Part shown: piece after piece, positions 43,458-51,837 of the stretch
How the letters are laid out: every line of letters starts with the position of its first letter
Position numbering within the stretch: position 1 is the stretch's first letter
DNA from: Mycobacterium rhizamassiliense
GTDB taxonomy: Bacteria > Actinomycetota > Actinomycetes > Mycobacteriales > Mycobacteriaceae
Assembly: GCF_900157375.1 (NCBI RefSeq)
Contig: NZ_LT721901.1
Location: forward strand, 3,987,685 to 4,051,684
Direction of reading: 5' to 3'
Length of the DNA stretch: 64,000 bases
Notes under the pieces: generated by a model
The model's database searches: none
Told to the model about the DNA's origin: nothing
The model's input: the letters and a program-made list of their open reading frames with translations, nothing else
Made by a program: the position numbers and the translations under genes

Positions 43458-44266
43458 CGCCCACACCGGCACGGCTGCGGCTGCGACGGCGGCTCCTGAT
43501 CTACTCGGCCCCGCTGACCATTGCCGCACTGTTGGTTGCGGCCAAGCTGATATCCGTCGTCGTCGCCGGAAATTCTGCCGTCTCGGCGTTCGCGGGCGGC
43601 GATGGGAGTGCGCTGCGGACCGATGCGACGGTCCTCCGCGTGGTCAACATCGTGGAACCGGCCAAGGCGCCGTTCGCGGCGGGTGTCGCGGCCCTGCTCG
43701 AAGGCCGACTTGCCGACGCCGACGGTGACTTCTCCGACGCCCTTGCCCGCACCGACGCCGCCGGTTCCTGCCCGGCGCGGGTCAACCTCGAACTGGTCCG
43801 CGAAACCCAGGGTGACCGGGCCGCGACGGCGGGCGACCCGGGACGCGCGTCCGACCGGTATGGGAGCGCACTCACCGTCGTCGACGGCGCGCCGGCCACC
43901 TGCTTCTCCCATAACACCGACCCGGACGCGCAGCGGCGGGCCATCCGCAACGACACCCGAAGACGATTGGAAGACAAGCGAGCTGCGTTGACAGCCGCAC
44001 CGCAAGAGCAACTACCGGCCCCACCGCTGCGCGTCCGGGTCGGTGTTATGGGAGAAGCAGGTGGCCGGCGCCCGTCGCCGTCACGCCCGACGGGCGGGAG
44101 ATACCGCCGCGCCCGCTTCATCCGGCCGATGGCGATCCGCTCGACAAGTTGCAGCAGGTGCTGCAGGACGCGGCGGGCGCACTACCGCCCGGGGACACCT
44201 CGTAGGGGCCTGTCAGGCTCACGACGTGGACGACCTACTCGGCCCGCCGTGCCCGTGCGGCAGTGA
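43454..44266 (+). CDS. TPR-like protein of the MoxR cluster, 3' end probably frameshifted
   Basis: The gene encodes an N-terminal TM helix (IYSAPLTIAALLVAAKLISVVVAG) and a TPR-like helical region (GVAALLEGRLADADGDFSDALART, CPARVNLELVRETQGDRAATAGD). From about residue 190 the frame is unlike a protein: the 48-bp reverse copy (see repeat) is followed by Arg/Pro-rich noise that overlaps the next gene. Another frame gives a plausible C terminus (DPLDKLQQVLQDAAGALPPGDTS) ending at TAG 44205, 20 bp before the next start. The original stop was probably 44205. Confidence 0.65.
   Translation: MTPTPARLRLRRRLLIYSAPLTIAALLVAAKLISVVVAGNSAVSAFAGGDGSALRTDATVLRVVNIVEPAKAPFAAGVAALLEGRLADADGDFSDALARTDAAGSCPARVNLELVRETQGDRAATAGDPGRASDRYGSALTVVDGAPATCFSHNTDPDAQRRAIRNDTRRRLEDKRAALTAAPQEQLPAPPLRVRVGVMGEAGGRRPSPSRPTGGRYRRARFIRPMAIRSTSCSRCCRTRRAHYRPGTPRRGLSGSRRGRPTRPAVPVRQ
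43889..44071. repeat. 48-bp perfect inverted repeat inside the TPR-like gene
   Basis: 43889-43936 (GCGCCGGCCACC...CAGCGG) and 44024-44071 are exact reverse complements, separated by 87 bp. The left arm encodes a normal protein segment (GAPATCFSHNTDPDAQRR); the right arm shifts the frame. This looks like a template-switch (copy-and-reverse) event, or an assembly artefact. Confidence 0.85.
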
Positions 44267-44627
44267 CGAGAGCTACCGCACCTGTTGCGGACCGCTGCAC
44301 GATGGTGCGTCGCAGGCCGCATCGGCCGAGCAGCTGATGCGGTCCAGGTATTCCGCATTCGCCGTCGGCGACGCCGACTACCTGTTCCGCACCTGGCACC
44401 CGCGAACCCGGCCGGCCGACGTGACCGTCGACCCGCGTATCACCTGGACCGGCCTTCAGGTGATCGACACCGCCGCCGGCGGCCCTGACGACGACCGGGG
44501 TGAAGTCGAATTCACGGCGTGCTTCGAGTCCGCCGGGAGGCCCGACAGCCTGCACGAACGCAGTCGATTCGAACGTCGCGCCGGGCGATGGTTTTACCTC
44601 GACGCCGTCGAGCAGGAAGATTCCTAG
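44226..44627 (+). CDS. YchJ-family (UPF0225) protein with SEC-C zinc motif
   Basis: A 133-residue protein. The N-terminal CPCGSDESYRTCCGPLHDG is a SEC-C-type zinc-binding motif (CxCxnCC). The remainder (AEQLMRSRYSAFAVGDADYLFRTWHPRTRP and TGLQVIDTAAGG) is the YchJ NTF2-like domain. Function is unknown; an E. coli homologue exists. GTG 44226 follows the probable true stop of the TPR-like gene by 20 bp. Confidence 0.82.
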   Translation: MDDLLGPPCPCGSDESYRTCCGPLHDGASQAASAEQLMRSRYSAFAVGDADYLFRTWHPRTRPADVTVDPRITWTGLQVIDTAAGGPDDDRGEVEFTACFESAGRPDSLHERSRFERRAGRWFYLDAVEQEDS

Positions 44628-44680
44628 CCACATCGCGCGTTGACAACGACGAAGTCCACAACAGGAACGAGGCACCGCAC

Positions 44681-45823
44681 ATGACCGCAGATCTGCCCGC
44701 CGAAGCACTGGAGTTGCGCTCGTTGGTGACGTCCACTGGGACGCTGGAACTTTCGCTGCGTGAGGTTCCTGTTCCCACCCCGGGCCCCAACGAAGTCGTC
44801 GTGCGGGTGGAGGCCTCGCCGATCAACCCGTCCGACTTAGGCCTGCTGGTCGCCAGCGCGGACATGAGCACCGCGACCGTTGCGGGAACGCCCGAGCGTC
44901 CGGTCGTCACCGCCCCGATCTCAGCGGCGGCAGTGAGCGCGCTGTCGGCCCGGCTCGACCAGTCGCTGCCGGTGGGCAACGAGGGCGCGGGCACCGTGGT
45001 GGCCGCGGGGACTTCCGAAGCGGCACAAGCGCTCGTCGGAAAGACGGTCGCGATCGCGGGCGGTGCGATGTATTCGCAATACCGGGCGATCGACGCCTCG
45101 GCATGTTTGGTCCTGCCCCAGGGAACTACGGCCAGGGACGGCGCGTCGTCGTTCGTCAATCCCATGACGGCACTAGGCATGACGGAAACCATGCGGCGCG
45201 AAGGACATTCAGCGCTCGTACACACCGCGGCGGCGTCGAACCTCGGCCAGATGTTGGTCAAACTCTGTCAGCACGACGGCATACCGTTGGTCAACATCGT
45301 CCGCAAACCCGAGCAAGAAGAGCTGCTGAAGTCGCTCGGTGCCACGCATGTCCTCAACTCGTCATCGCCGTCGTTTGCAACGGATCTCGTCGAGGCGCTC
45401 AAGGCGACGTCGGCGACGCTCGCGTTCGACGCCACGGGTGGCGGGACGCTGGCGAGCCAGATCCTGACCGGCATGGAACAGGCGGCCAACGCGACCGCCG
45501 CCGAATACTCGCGCTATGGGTCGACTGTGCACAAGCAGGTGTACATCTACGGCGCACTCGACACCAGCCCGACGGTGCTCAACCGAAACTTCGGCATGGC
45601 GTGGGGCGTCGGCGGGTGGCTGCTCACCCCGTTCATTCAGAACGCAGGCGCGGAGACCTTTCTACGGCTGCGCGCCCGGGTGGCCGCCGAACTCACAACG
45701 ACATTCGCCAGCAGTTACACCCGCGAGGTGTCACTGGCCGGCATGCTGCAACCCGACGCGTTCAACGCCTACGTCAAGCGGGCGACGGGGGAGAAGTTCC
45801 TGGTAACCCCGCACGCCGAGTAA
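44681..45823 (+). CDS. Medium-chain dehydrogenase/reductase, quinone-oxidoreductase type
   Basis: A 380-residue MDR-superfamily protein. The N-terminal catalytic domain contains EASPINPSDLGLL and VGNEGAGTVVAAG; the cofactor domain has ALVHTAAASNLGQMLVKLC, where AAASNLGQ replaces the usual GxGxxG-like AGxGGxG. No structural zinc loop is seen, which suits NADPH-dependent quinone or enoyl reductases. ATG 44681 has AGGAACGAGG upstream. It is 53 bp after the YchJ gene. Confidence 0.8.
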   Translation: MTADLPAEALELRSLVTSTGTLELSLREVPVPTPGPNEVVVRVEASPINPSDLGLLVASADMSTATVAGTPERPVVTAPISAAAVSALSARLDQSLPVGNEGAGTVVAAGTSEAAQALVGKTVAIAGGAMYSQYRAIDASACLVLPQGTTARDGASSFVNPMTALGMTETMRREGHSALVHTAAASNLGQMLVKLCQHDGIPLVNIVRKPEQEELLKSLGATHVLNSSSPSFATDLVEALKATSATLAFDATGGGTLASQILTGMEQAANATAAEYSRYGSTVHKQVYIYGALDTSPTVLNRNFGMAWGVGGWLLTPFIQNAGAETFLRLRARVAAELTTTFASSYTREVSLAGMLQPDAFNAYVKRATGEKFLVTPHAE

Positions 45824-45835
45824 CGACCCAAATAG

Positions 45836-45906
45836 AGCGAGTGACGGGACTCGAACCCGTGTATACGGCTTTGCAGGCCGCTGCCTAGCCGCTCAGCCAC
45901 ACCCGC
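45836..45906 (-). tRNA. tRNA-Cys (anticodon GCA)
   Basis: A 71-nt tRNA on the minus strand. Acceptor GCGGGTG pairs with CACTCGC, the anticodon stem GCGGC/GCCGT closes the loop CTGCAAA (GCA), and the T arm is ACGGG-TTCGAGT-CCCGT. CCA is not encoded. No integrated element is visible beside it. Confidence 0.93.
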
Positions 45907-45996
45907 ACGAAGGGCCACGATGCCAGCGCACGTCGCGGCGGCCAAGTGTTTTCCTCGGCCCGATCATTTGGTCTGCCGTCGGCGCAGCGTCCGCAG

Positions 45997-46002
45997 TAAG
46001 GT
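45997..46002 (+). promoter_or_regulatory. -10 box TAAGGT, leaderless promoter
   Basis: TAAGGT followed by 6 nt and ATG 46009. Confidence 0.55.
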
Positions 46003-46008
46003 CGCAAA

Positions 46009-47064
46009 ATGACCAACGGTCGCCTCGCTGATCCGGATTGTTGCCTTGGAACCGACCCTCGGTCGGATCCGCGCATGGTCGCAGCCCTCGCGTCGATGGG
46101 ACTCGACGGCAACATGCCGACGATGCCGATCACCATCGATGCGCCGCTCGAGGAACGCCTCGGGTACGCCGCGATGTGCGAGGAGGGCGTCGGCGCCGTG
46201 CTCGGCGCATTCGCCTCGGGCGTCCCGGACGCGACCGGCGTGACGACCACGACGACGACGATCACCGGGCTAGACGGCAACGACGTCACGCTGTACATCA
46301 GCCGCCCCGATGGTGCGGGTCCGTGGCCTGGTGTGGTGCACCTGCACGGGGGCGGCATGGCCATCGCCAGCGCGGCCGACGCGACGTACATGCGGCTGCG
46401 CGAGCACTTCGCGAGCACCGGCTTGGTCGTCGTCGGCGTCGAGTTCCGCAATTCCGGCGGCAAGCTCGGGCCACATCCATTTCCCGCCGGGCTGAACGAC
46501 TGCGCGGCCGGCGTGCGCTGGGCCGCGGCGAATCGCGCCGAACTCGGCATCAGCCATCTGATCGTCAACGGCGAGTCCGGTGGCGGCAATCTCACGCTGA
46601 CCGTGGCGCACAAGGCGAAACGCGAAGGGTGGCTGCACGAGGTCGCGGGCTTCTACGCGCAATGCCCGTTCCTGTCGAACCGGTGGCACGAGCCGCCCGA
46701 CGAGCTGCCCTCGATGCGGGAGTGCGACGGCTACTTCATCAACCTTCAGCAAGCCGAGATGCTGGGTTCGATCTACGACCCCGACAATCAGCACGCGGAC
46801 GATCCCACCTGTTTTGCCGGCGTCGCGACCGATGCGGACCTCAAAGGTCTCCCGCCGCATGTGATTTCGGTGAATGAGCTTGACCCGCTGCGCGACGAGG
46901 GGCTCGATTACTACCGGCGCCTGGTGCGCGCGGGGGTGCCGGCGGTGGGCAGGTTGGTCGCGGGCACCTGTCATGGCGGCGACCTGATCTTCGCGGGCGT
47001 CATGCCCGAGGTTTTCGCGGCCAGCGTGCGCGACCTGAGCGGCTTCGCCAAAAGCCTCGGCTAG
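46009..47064 (+). CDS. Alpha/beta hydrolase, hormone-sensitive-lipase (Lip) family esterase
   Basis: A 351-residue esterase of the HSL/BFAE group, widespread as Lip proteins in mycobacteria. The oxyanion HGGG motif is in VVHLHGGGMAI, the nucleophile in GESGGGN, the Asp in NELDPLRDEG and the His in GTCHGGD. No signal peptide is visible. Likely substrates are short-chain esters or acyl glycerols. The start is supported by the leaderless box. Confidence 0.87.
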   Translation: MTNGRLADPDCCLGTDPRSDPRMVAALASMGLDGNMPTMPITIDAPLEERLGYAAMCEEGVGAVLGAFASGVPDATGVTTTTTTITGLDGNDVTLYISRPDGAGPWPGVVHLHGGGMAIASAADATYMRLREHFASTGLVVVGVEFRNSGGKLGPHPFPAGLNDCAAGVRWAAANRAELGISHLIVNGESGGGNLTLTVAHKAKREGWLHEVAGFYAQCPFLSNRWHEPPDELPSMRECDGYFINLQQAEMLGSIYDPDNQHADDPTCFAGVATDADLKGLPPHVISVNELDPLRDEGLDYYRRLVRAGVPAVGRLVAGTCHGGDLIFAGVMPEVFAASVRDLSGFAKSLG

Positions 47065-47105
47065 CTCGCACCCAAGAATCCGTCGGAAACGACGGCGTCG
47101 CTTAG

Positions 47106-47111
47106 TAGGGT
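47106..47111 (+). promoter_or_regulatory. -10 box TAGGGT, leaderless promoter of the kinase gene
   Basis: TAGGGT followed by 6 nt and GTG 47118. Confidence 0.55.
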
Positions 47112-47117
47112 CTATGG

Positions 47118-48797
47118 GTGCTGAGAAACGGGGCGCTGGTCTGCGGCTACCGCATCCAGGCGGTACTGGGCACCGGGGGAATGGGTGCGGTGTATCTGGC
47201 CGCCGATCCCGGGCTGCCCCGCCAAGTCGCGCTCAAAGTGCTGTCGGCCGAGTTGTCGCGCGATCCGGACTTCCGCGCTCGCTTCGTCCGCGAGGCTGAC
47301 ACCGCGGCCGCCCTGGCACATCCGCAGATCGTGTCGGTCTACAACCGCGGACAAACCGAGGACGGCCAGCTGTGGATCGCGATGCAGTTCGTCGACGGCA
47401 CCGACGCCGAGGCCGCGTTGCGCGCCGGCACCATGACGCCGCACCGCGCGGTCCACATCATCACCGAGGTGGCCAAGGCGCTCGATTTCGCCCACGCGAA
47501 CCACGTCATCCACCGCGACATCAAACCGGGCAACTTCCTGCTCTCCGGCGCCGTCGGCGCCGACGAGCGGGTGCTGCTCGGCGATTTCGGGATTGCCCGT
47601 GCCCTCGACGACGTGGGGCTGACCGCCACCGGAGCGGTGCTGGCCACCGTCGGCTACGCCGCACCCGAGGTGCTGTCCAACGGCCGCATCGACGGCCGCG
47701 TCGACATTTATTCGTTGGGCTGCACGCTGTTTCGACTGCTGTCGGGGCATACCCCCTTCGAGGCGACCAACGGTGCGGCCGCCGTGATGATGGCGCACAT
47801 GTTCACCCCGCCGCCCCGCGTCACCGACGCGGTGCCGTCCCTGCCGCACGGCCTCGATCACGTGATCGCGGTCGCGATGGCGAAAGATCCCGCCGCACGG
47901 TTTCAGTCGGCGGGTGCGCTCGCCAACGCCGCCGCCTCGGCGCTGCGCGATCCCAACCGTTATGCGCCGTTGCCGCCGGTACCCAGCAGCGACGTCCACT
48001 CATACCCGCACACCTCGCAGCCGCCCTGGCAACAGCGACCGCCCGAGCCGCCGCGGCGCCGACGCCGACGCGGCCTGATCGGCGCGGCCCTGGCCGGCGT
48101 GGTGCTGCTGGTCGCCACGGTCACCGTGCTGGCCTGGCCCGAGCCCGCGGGGTCGCGCCCCGAGGCCGGCTCGGGCTCCGGGTCACCGGGGGCATCGGCG
48201 CCGCCGCAGGGGCCGGCGGCCACAAATGTCGCTCCTGCTCAGTTGCGCTCCATCTTGCTGACCGCGGCCCAGCTACCCGTTGGGGCCGATGGGGGTCCGC
48301 TGGTTCTCGAGCAAGACAGCGCCAGCCTCTCCGACGACTCCGCGACCATCGACAACAAGCAATGTGTGGGCGCCTGGGCGCCCGCGCAACAGAGCGTGTA
48401 CGGCCCGAGCGGCTATACGGGGGTCGCCGTACAGACGTTGCGCGGCATGAACGAACAGGGTTGGCAAGACAGCGTCACCCAGGCGGTTATCGCCTTTCCC
48501 GGCAACAAGGCAGGCATATTGCTGGCCGACCTGCACGGGCAGTGGGATTTGTGCGGCGGCAAATCCGTGACCGTAACCGCACCGGGCGTCGCTCCCCAGA
48601 CCTGGGACTTCGGCCAGCCTTTGACCACCGCCGGGGTGCTGAGCCTGACGGCGACCCTGCGCGGCGGTGGATCGTGCCAACGAGGAATGCTGGTGCGCGG
48701 CAACGTCTTAGTCGACATCCGCCAATGCCGCGCCGCCGGTGGCACCGATGTCATGTCGTTGGCCGACGCCACCGCCAACAAGGTGCCGCGACAGTGA
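47118..48797 (+). CDS. Receptor-type Ser/Thr protein kinase with PknH-like sensor domain
   Basis: A 559-residue Hanks-type kinase. Gly loop GTGGMGAVY (18-26), Lys40 (VALKVL), HRDIKPGN with Asp134, DFG at 156-158, and the activation-loop GYAAPEV. A proline-rich juxtamembrane linker leads to one TM helix (about 320-341, after RRRRRR), and the extracellular C-terminal domain (about 370-558, with Cys in DNKQCVGAW and WDLCGG, SCQRG, IRQCRA) resembles the PknH sensor domain. It probably signals external cues by phosphorylating cytosolic proteins. The two next genes encode lipoproteins and may share its operon. Confidence 0.9.
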   Translation: MLRNGALVCGYRIQAVLGTGGMGAVYLAADPGLPRQVALKVLSAELSRDPDFRARFVREADTAAALAHPQIVSVYNRGQTEDGQLWIAMQFVDGTDAEAALRAGTMTPHRAVHIITEVAKALDFAHANHVIHRDIKPGNFLLSGAVGADERVLLGDFGIARALDDVGLTATGAVLATVGYAAPEVLSNGRIDGRVDIYSLGCTLFRLLSGHTPFEATNGAAAVMMAHMFTPPPRVTDAVPSLPHGLDHVIAVAMAKDPAARFQSAGALANAAASALRDPNRYAPLPPVPSSDVHSYPHTSQPPWQQRPPEPPRRRRRRGLIGAALAGVVLLVATVTVLAWPEPAGSRPEAGSGSGSPGASAPPQGPAATNVAPAQLRSILLTAAQLPVGADGGPLVLEQDSASLSDDSATIDNKQCVGAWAPAQQSVYGPSGYTGVAVQTLRGMNEQGWQDSVTQAVIAFPGNKAGILLADLHGQWDLCGGKSVTVTAPGVAPQTWDFGQPLTTAGVLSLTATLRGGGSCQRGMLVRGNVLVDIRQCRAAGGTDVMSLADATANKVPRQ

Positions 48798-48816
48798 AGG
48801 GGCTAGGGGGAGCGCG

Positions 48817-49308
48817 ATGAACATTTTCGTGCCGGTCATTACCCGGGTGGGGGTCATCGGCGTCGCCGTCGCCTTGACCGCGTCGTGCACGACCGTCACC
48901 GGCGGCTCCGCGCTGCCCCAACACGGCGGTGCCGCAACGTCGGCGACGGCGGTGGCCCCGTCTGGCGGCCCGGTGGCACCCGCCCCCTCGGCTAAGCCCT
49001 CTGCCGAAGACCAGATCCGCGAGACCTTGAAAGAGTTCCAGGACTCGTACAACACCCAAAACTGGGACGCCTATTTGGAGTTGATGTGCGTCGCGATGCG
49101 CAACAAATTCAGCGGCACCGTGATGAACTACGTCAAGAAGGGCCGCGCCCAAAACGGCATCACCACGATCAAGGACATCAAATCGATCGTCATCACCGGT
49201 GACACCGCCGATGCCACCTTTACCGGTCAAAGCGAAACCCTGGGCTCCCAGGTCGTCAGCTTGCCGTTGAAACTCGAAGACGGCTGGAAGATCTGCAAGA
49301 CAGAATAA
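48817..49308 (+). CDS. Lipoprotein with a small C-terminal NTF2-like (DUF4878-like) domain
   Basis: A 163-residue protein with a lipobox in VALTASC (Cys24), a Pro/Ala/Ser linker, and a compact domain from about residue 63 (DQIRETLKEFQDSYNTQNWDAYLELMC to LEDGWKICKTE). The pattern is that of DUF4878/NTF2-like lipoprotein domains often placed beside PknH-type sensors. An AGGGGGAG RBS precedes ATG 48817. Its stop meets the next start (1-bp sharing), so they are coupled. Confidence 0.75.
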   Translation: MNIFVPVITRVGVIGVAVALTASCTTVTGGSALPQHGGAATSATAVAPSGGPVAPAPSAKPSAEDQIRETLKEFQDSYNTQNWDAYLELMCVAMRNKFSGTVMNYVKKGRAQNGITTIKDIKSIVITGDTADATFTGQSETLGSQVVSLPLKLEDGWKICKTE

Positions 49309-50549
49309 TGATGAAAACCGCTCTGGCACAGATTAACTCGATAGCCCTGTTGGCCCTGCTCCTGGGCTGCAGCCACACCACCAACGGGGAAGCGACCACC
49401 CATGCGCCGCCCGGCTCCGCGGCCCCGGTGAACGTGTCGCAGCTCGACCCCGGCAACTATCCGACCTCACCGCAGCCCGCGCTGGGCAACGCCGGCTCCG
49501 AAGACGTGGGGCGACTCGTCGAAGGCCGGCGAATGGCCCCCTACGTCGTCGGTCCCTGGCAAGTCGATCCCACCCTGGTCGGCGCGAACTCGTCCGGTGC
49601 GTCGATCATCGCCGTGCCGCTAGACCTGTCGCGCGCGATCTGGCCGCCGATCGCCGGGGGCGCTTACAACCTGCCGTTCGTGGTCGGATTCGTCTCCGAG
49701 CGACAAATCCCGGGCCCGAATCCGCAGATGTCACTGCGTAATACGGTGCTTCGGTTCCTCAACCCCGCCGAGGCGTCCCAGGCGGCCCAGAACATGACGA
49801 CGGCGGCAAGGAACATGCCCCGCATTCCCAGCGCCACCCCGATCGTGACCGAACCCGAACGGCCCCTGCCCATTCCCGGCCATCCCGAGGCCACCGGCAC
49901 GGTGCTGACGTTCCAAGAGGGTGCCCAAACGGTGCGTGAACTGACCGCGCTTAGCGCGCACGGCCCCTACCTGCTCATCCAGATCGCGCGGTGTGCGGCA
50001 GGCCCGGACTGCGAAGCCCAACTCGCCGGTCACACCCTGGATCAGCAGGTGCCCCTCATCGACAGCTTCAAAGCGACCGACCCCACCGATTTCCCCACGC
50101 TCGCAGTCGATCCCACGGGCCTTGTCGCTCGCACCCTGCCGCCGCCCGCCGACCAGGCCACGTCGACGTCCGGTGCGGCCTATCCGCCGGCGGGTGCGCT
50201 GCACCTCGAAGCCGACCCCGTCCAAACAGGGCCTCTGCTCTCGGCCGCGGGCGTGGACTACGTTTCGGTCAACCTGCCCACCGTCTACCAAGCGAAAGAT
50301 CCCTCGGCCGCGCAGACACTCGCCAAGGCGTACGGCGACCTTGCCGCGAAAATGCCTGCGTCCCAATCGGCTTCGCCAGTGCCCGGCCTGCCCGATAGCC
50401 AATGCACCCGCGTGGCCGGATCCAACGGTCTGGTGCCTCGTTACTGGTGCCTGGCCACTGCGGGCCGCTACACCATCAAAACCATTGCCCGTCAGCTCGA
50501 CAATGCGCAACAACAGATGGCGGCCCAGTACAAGATCCTGATGGGATAG
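49308..50549 (+). CDS. Large lipoprotein, DUF7373 family
   Basis: A 413-residue protein anchored through a lipobox (LLALLLGC, Cys21). The mature part has two similar halves with TVLRFLNPAEASQAAQNMTTAARNMP and PLIDSFKATDPTDFPTLAVDP, plus GYTIKTIARQLDNAQQQMAAQYKIL-type ends, as in the mycobacterial DUF7373 lipoprotein group. Function is unknown. Starts 1 bp inside the preceding stop. It may be a cell-envelope partner of the kinase. Confidence 0.78.
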   Translation: MMKTALAQINSIALLALLLGCSHTTNGEATTHAPPGSAAPVNVSQLDPGNYPTSPQPALGNAGSEDVGRLVEGRRMAPYVVGPWQVDPTLVGANSSGASIIAVPLDLSRAIWPPIAGGAYNLPFVVGFVSERQIPGPNPQMSLRNTVLRFLNPAEASQAAQNMTTAARNMPRIPSATPIVTEPERPLPIPGHPEATGTVLTFQEGAQTVRELTALSAHGPYLLIQIARCAAGPDCEAQLAGHTLDQQVPLIDSFKATDPTDFPTLAVDPTGLVARTLPPPADQATSTSGAAYPPAGALHLEADPVQTGPLLSAAGVDYVSVNLPTVYQAKDPSAAQTLAKAYGDLAAKMPASQSASPVPGLPDSQCTRVAGSNGLVPRYWCLATAGRYTIKTIARQLDNAQQQMAAQYKILMG

Positions 50550-50656
50550 CTGGCCGAAATTCTGCCGATTCTGATGCGAAAGGGCCTACCAGCGCATTAC
50601 GCTGCCGTCCGGGGTGGGCGCCCGTTAGTTTCACGATCACGTTTTCGGAGTGTGAC

Positions 50657-50968
50657 ATGCGGATACAAATTCTCGTCGCCTTAGCGGCCACATCAGCAGG
50701 CGTACTTTTTGCGGCACCGTCGCTCGTCACGAGCGCGCCGGTCACAACTTTGGCTGGTTGCGGCACCGGCTACTACCAGAACTCGGACGGGCAATGCATT
50801 CCGAGCCCATCGTCGGGCCTGCCGCCCGGCGGTGCACCCGGCCTCGTGGGTGGTGGAGCTCCTGCGGGAGCCACCGCAATCTGCCGCGACGGTGACTATT
50901 CGTTCAGCACCCACCACAGCGGCACCTGCTCGGGGCACGGCGGCGTCAAGCAGTGGATCAGCAACTGA
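50657..50968 (+). CDS. Secreted DUF3761 protein
   Basis: A 103-residue exported protein with a signal peptide (cleavage after ASA/SAPVT region near residue 26). The C-terminal ATAICRDGDYSFSTHHSGTCSGHGGVKQW motif is the DUF3761 domain, a small Cys/His-rich fold of unknown function, often secreted in actinobacteria and proteobacteria. A Gly/Pro linker separates it from the N-terminal CGTGYYQNSDGQC. Short distance (about 85 bp) to the next TetR gene. Confidence 0.8.
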   Translation: MRIQILVALAATSAGVLFAAPSLVTSAPVTTLAGCGTGYYQNSDGQCIPSPSSGLPPGGAPGLVGGGAPAGATAICRDGDYSFSTHHSGTCSGHGGVKQWISN

Positions 50969-51052
50969 GTCAGCTCCAAAGGTCGACGCAGCCGGTCGCA
51001 GTATCGTGGGCATACCTCAAGAGTGCTGCCCAGCAGTGACGGAAGGTTCGCC

Positions 51053-51730
51053 GTGTCCGACGCGCAAGACCTCGCGATGACGCCCCGGCAGCGGGGCCGC
51101 CCGCGGCGGATCAGCCGCGATCGCATCGTGTCGGCGGCGCGGGGCCTCGCGCCGGAATCCCTGACCATGCAGGCGGTGGCGGACGTGCTCGGCGTCGACC
51201 CCAAGGCGCTCAACTATCACGTCGGCGATCGCGACGGCTTGCGAGAACTGGTCGCGCTGGACGTCTTCGAGTCGGCGCTGACCCGCGTCGCGTTGCCTGC
51301 GGGCGGCGACTGGCGCAGCGTCCTTCGCACCTACTGCGCCGCGCTGCGCGACGCCGTCGTCGAACTCGGCGTCCTCGCCACCTACTTTCGTTTGCCGCCC
51401 ACCGGAATTGGAGCGCTGGCGCCCGTCGAGCGCGTGCTACAGGAACTGGTCGACGCCGGATTCTCGGTCGGCGACGCCGGTCACGCGCTGCGCCTGGTCA
51501 CCGAGTTAGGCCACGCCGCGGGGCGCGAAGCCGTCTTCCTGGCGCAGAGCACGGTGCACCCGAACGTCGACGAGGTCGCGGCCGCCCTCGGCGGCGCCGT
51601 CGAGGGCAGCTTCCCGATGCTGCGCCAGGTGGTCGCGGCGCGCGGGGACGATACCGACGACGAGGCCCAACTCCAGTTCAGCCTGGACGTGGTCGTCGTA
51701 GGGCTCGAGCGGATGCTGTCGCGCGACTGA
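51053..51730 (+). CDS. TetR-family regulator (TetR/AcrR C-terminal type)
   Basis: A 225-residue regulator. The helix-turn-helix is in RDRIVSAARGLAPESLTMQAVADVLGVDPKALNYHVGDRDGLRELV, the class with a tyrosine-His recognition helix. The C-terminal part is helical, with a Leu-rich ligand-binding core. GTG 51053 has GGAAGG upstream. It directly precedes a dyad (51740-51760) and a five-gene operon that it probably controls; the effector would be the pathway substrate. Confidence 0.85.
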   Translation: MSDAQDLAMTPRQRGRPRRISRDRIVSAARGLAPESLTMQAVADVLGVDPKALNYHVGDRDGLRELVALDVFESALTRVALPAGGDWRSVLRTYCAALRDAVVELGVLATYFRLPPTGIGALAPVERVLQELVDAGFSVGDAGHALRLVTELGHAAGREAVFLAQSTVHPNVDEVAAALGGAVEGSFPMLRQVVAARGDDTDDEAQLQFSLDVVVVGLERMLSRD

Positions 51731-51739
51731 CGTCCCACA

Positions 51740-51760
51740 TTTTTTCTGCCCAGGAAAAAA
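51740..51760. promoter_or_regulatory. Dyad TTTTTTC-N7-GAAAAAA, candidate TetR operator
   Basis: Perfect 7-bp arms (51740-51746, 51754-51760) around TGCCCAG, 10 bp after the TetR stop and 39 bp before a -10 box. Unlike a terminator, there is no GC-rich stem. Confidence 0.5.
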
Positions 51761-51798
51761 AGTTCGCCAAACTCTGGTGCCGAGGTGTCTGCGCTGGC

Positions 51799-51804
51799 TA
51801 GCAT
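51799..51804 (+). promoter_or_regulatory. -10 box TAGCAT of the VOC-SnoaL operon
   Basis: TAGCAT with a leader of about 27 nt that contains AGGAGG before the TTG start at 51838. The promoter is leadered, unlike most in this window. Confidence 0.4.
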
Positions 51805-51837
51805 CCGTTTCAAGCCCCGCCGCCAGGAGGTACCGAG

